A model generated the notes under the pieces. It made no database searches and was not told the origin of the DNA. It saw only the letters and a list, made by a program, of their open reading frames with translations. Below, one piece after another: positions 19,918 to 19,995 of a DNA stretch of 19,995 nt; position 1 is the first letter of the stretch; each line of letters starts with the position of its first letter. Where the stretch lies: assembly GCF_040394755.1 (NCBI RefSeq), contig NZ_JBEBRQ010000053.1; one strand, written 5' to 3'. The position numbers were made by a program, and so were the translations under genes. This DNA is from Castellaniella defragrans_A. GTDB lineage: Bacteria; Pseudomonadota; Gammaproteobacteria; Burkholderiales; Burkholderiaceae_B.

Positions 19918-19975
19918 GGGGGGGGGGGGGGGGCGAGTTCGAACCCGCCGGCGGAATTGGGGGGAAACGGGGGGG
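19918..19975 (+). other. G-run cluster near the window end
   Basis: Runs of 16 G (19918-19933), 6 G (19959-19964) and 7 G (19969-19975) occur in the last 80 bases. The rest of 19754-19995 shows no gene. Such runs are either real G-quadruplex-prone DNA or, more likely, low-quality sequence at a contig end (poly-G is a known artefact of two-colour short-read chemistry). Confidence 0.6.
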
Positions 19976-19995
19976 AATGGCGCACGAGTCACTGC

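Noticed and set aside
19758..19985. 75-codon minus-strand frame upstream of ftrA
   Set aside because: Its N-terminal half is the poly-Pro translation of the G-runs and the rest covers the dispersed repeat; no sign of a protein.
16073..19995. ftrABCD as a tRNA-integrated genomic island
   Set aside because: The locus is next to tRNA-fMet, but there is no integrase, no repeated tRNA 3' end within the window, and codon use looks like the core genes.

Overview
The window reads as a high-GC betaproteobacterial chromosome. Gene content, protein style and the FtrABCD-type iron locus suggest Burkholderiales, probably Alcaligenaceae (Bordetella/Castellaniella-like); this is inferred from recognised families, not from a search. 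The last ~80 bases are G-run rich and may be a contig end.

Layout. (1) 1-326: the 3' end of a polar amino-acid ABC transporter ATPase on the + strand. (2) 327-710: no intact gene, but a stem-loop at the ABC stop, a possible 25-codon antitoxin remnant, a short dispersed repeat and a tight cluster of perfect inverted repeats. (3) 711-5377: accessory genes: an esterase-acetyltransferase fusion (-), an AraC-type regulator (+), an exported App1-like HAD phosphatase (-), an AT-richer patch with an orphan small membrane protein whose start seems displaced at a homopolymer (-), and an EamA transporter (+) whose end overlaps typA tail to tail. (4) 5329-13504: a compact minus-strand translation/transcription operon, rimP-nusA-infB-rbfA-truB-typA, with ATGA overlaps at rimP/nusA and truB/typA. 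A predicted extended -10 promoter lies just after rluB. The ~245-nt leader holds an intrinsic terminator whose 3' arm is duplicated near the RNA 5' end, which is the arrangement expected of an attenuator. (5) 13535-15837: scpB-rluB, translationally coupled, minus strand. (6) 15858-16071: initiator tRNA-fMet on the + strand with a promoter embedded in a partly duplicated block, and a terminator. (7) 16073-16472: no confident gene. (8) 16473-19753: ftrA-ftrB-ftrC-ftrD (minus strand), a ferrous-iron uptake operon with a Fur-box-like sequence before ftrA. (9) 19754-19995: no gene; a second copy of the short repeat seen at 423, and poly-G tracts.

Functional logic. The rimP operon makes factors for 30S maturation (RimP, RbfA), transcription elongation and antitermination (NusA), initiation (IF2), tRNA modification (TruB) and a ribosome-associated GTPase (TypA). 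An attenuator there would fit known NusA autoregulation of this operon in E. coli. The ftr genes form one pathway: FtrA binds periplasmic iron, FtrB is the cupredoxin-fold partner, FtrC is the Ftr1-type permease, and FtrD is a membrane polyferredoxin thought to handle electrons.

I did not find a clearly unknown multi-gene system. The most interesting signals are the rimP leader, the cupredoxin-fold FtrB without type-1 copper ligands, the esterase-GNAT fusion, and the hairpin/repeat cluster beside a truncated gene relic.
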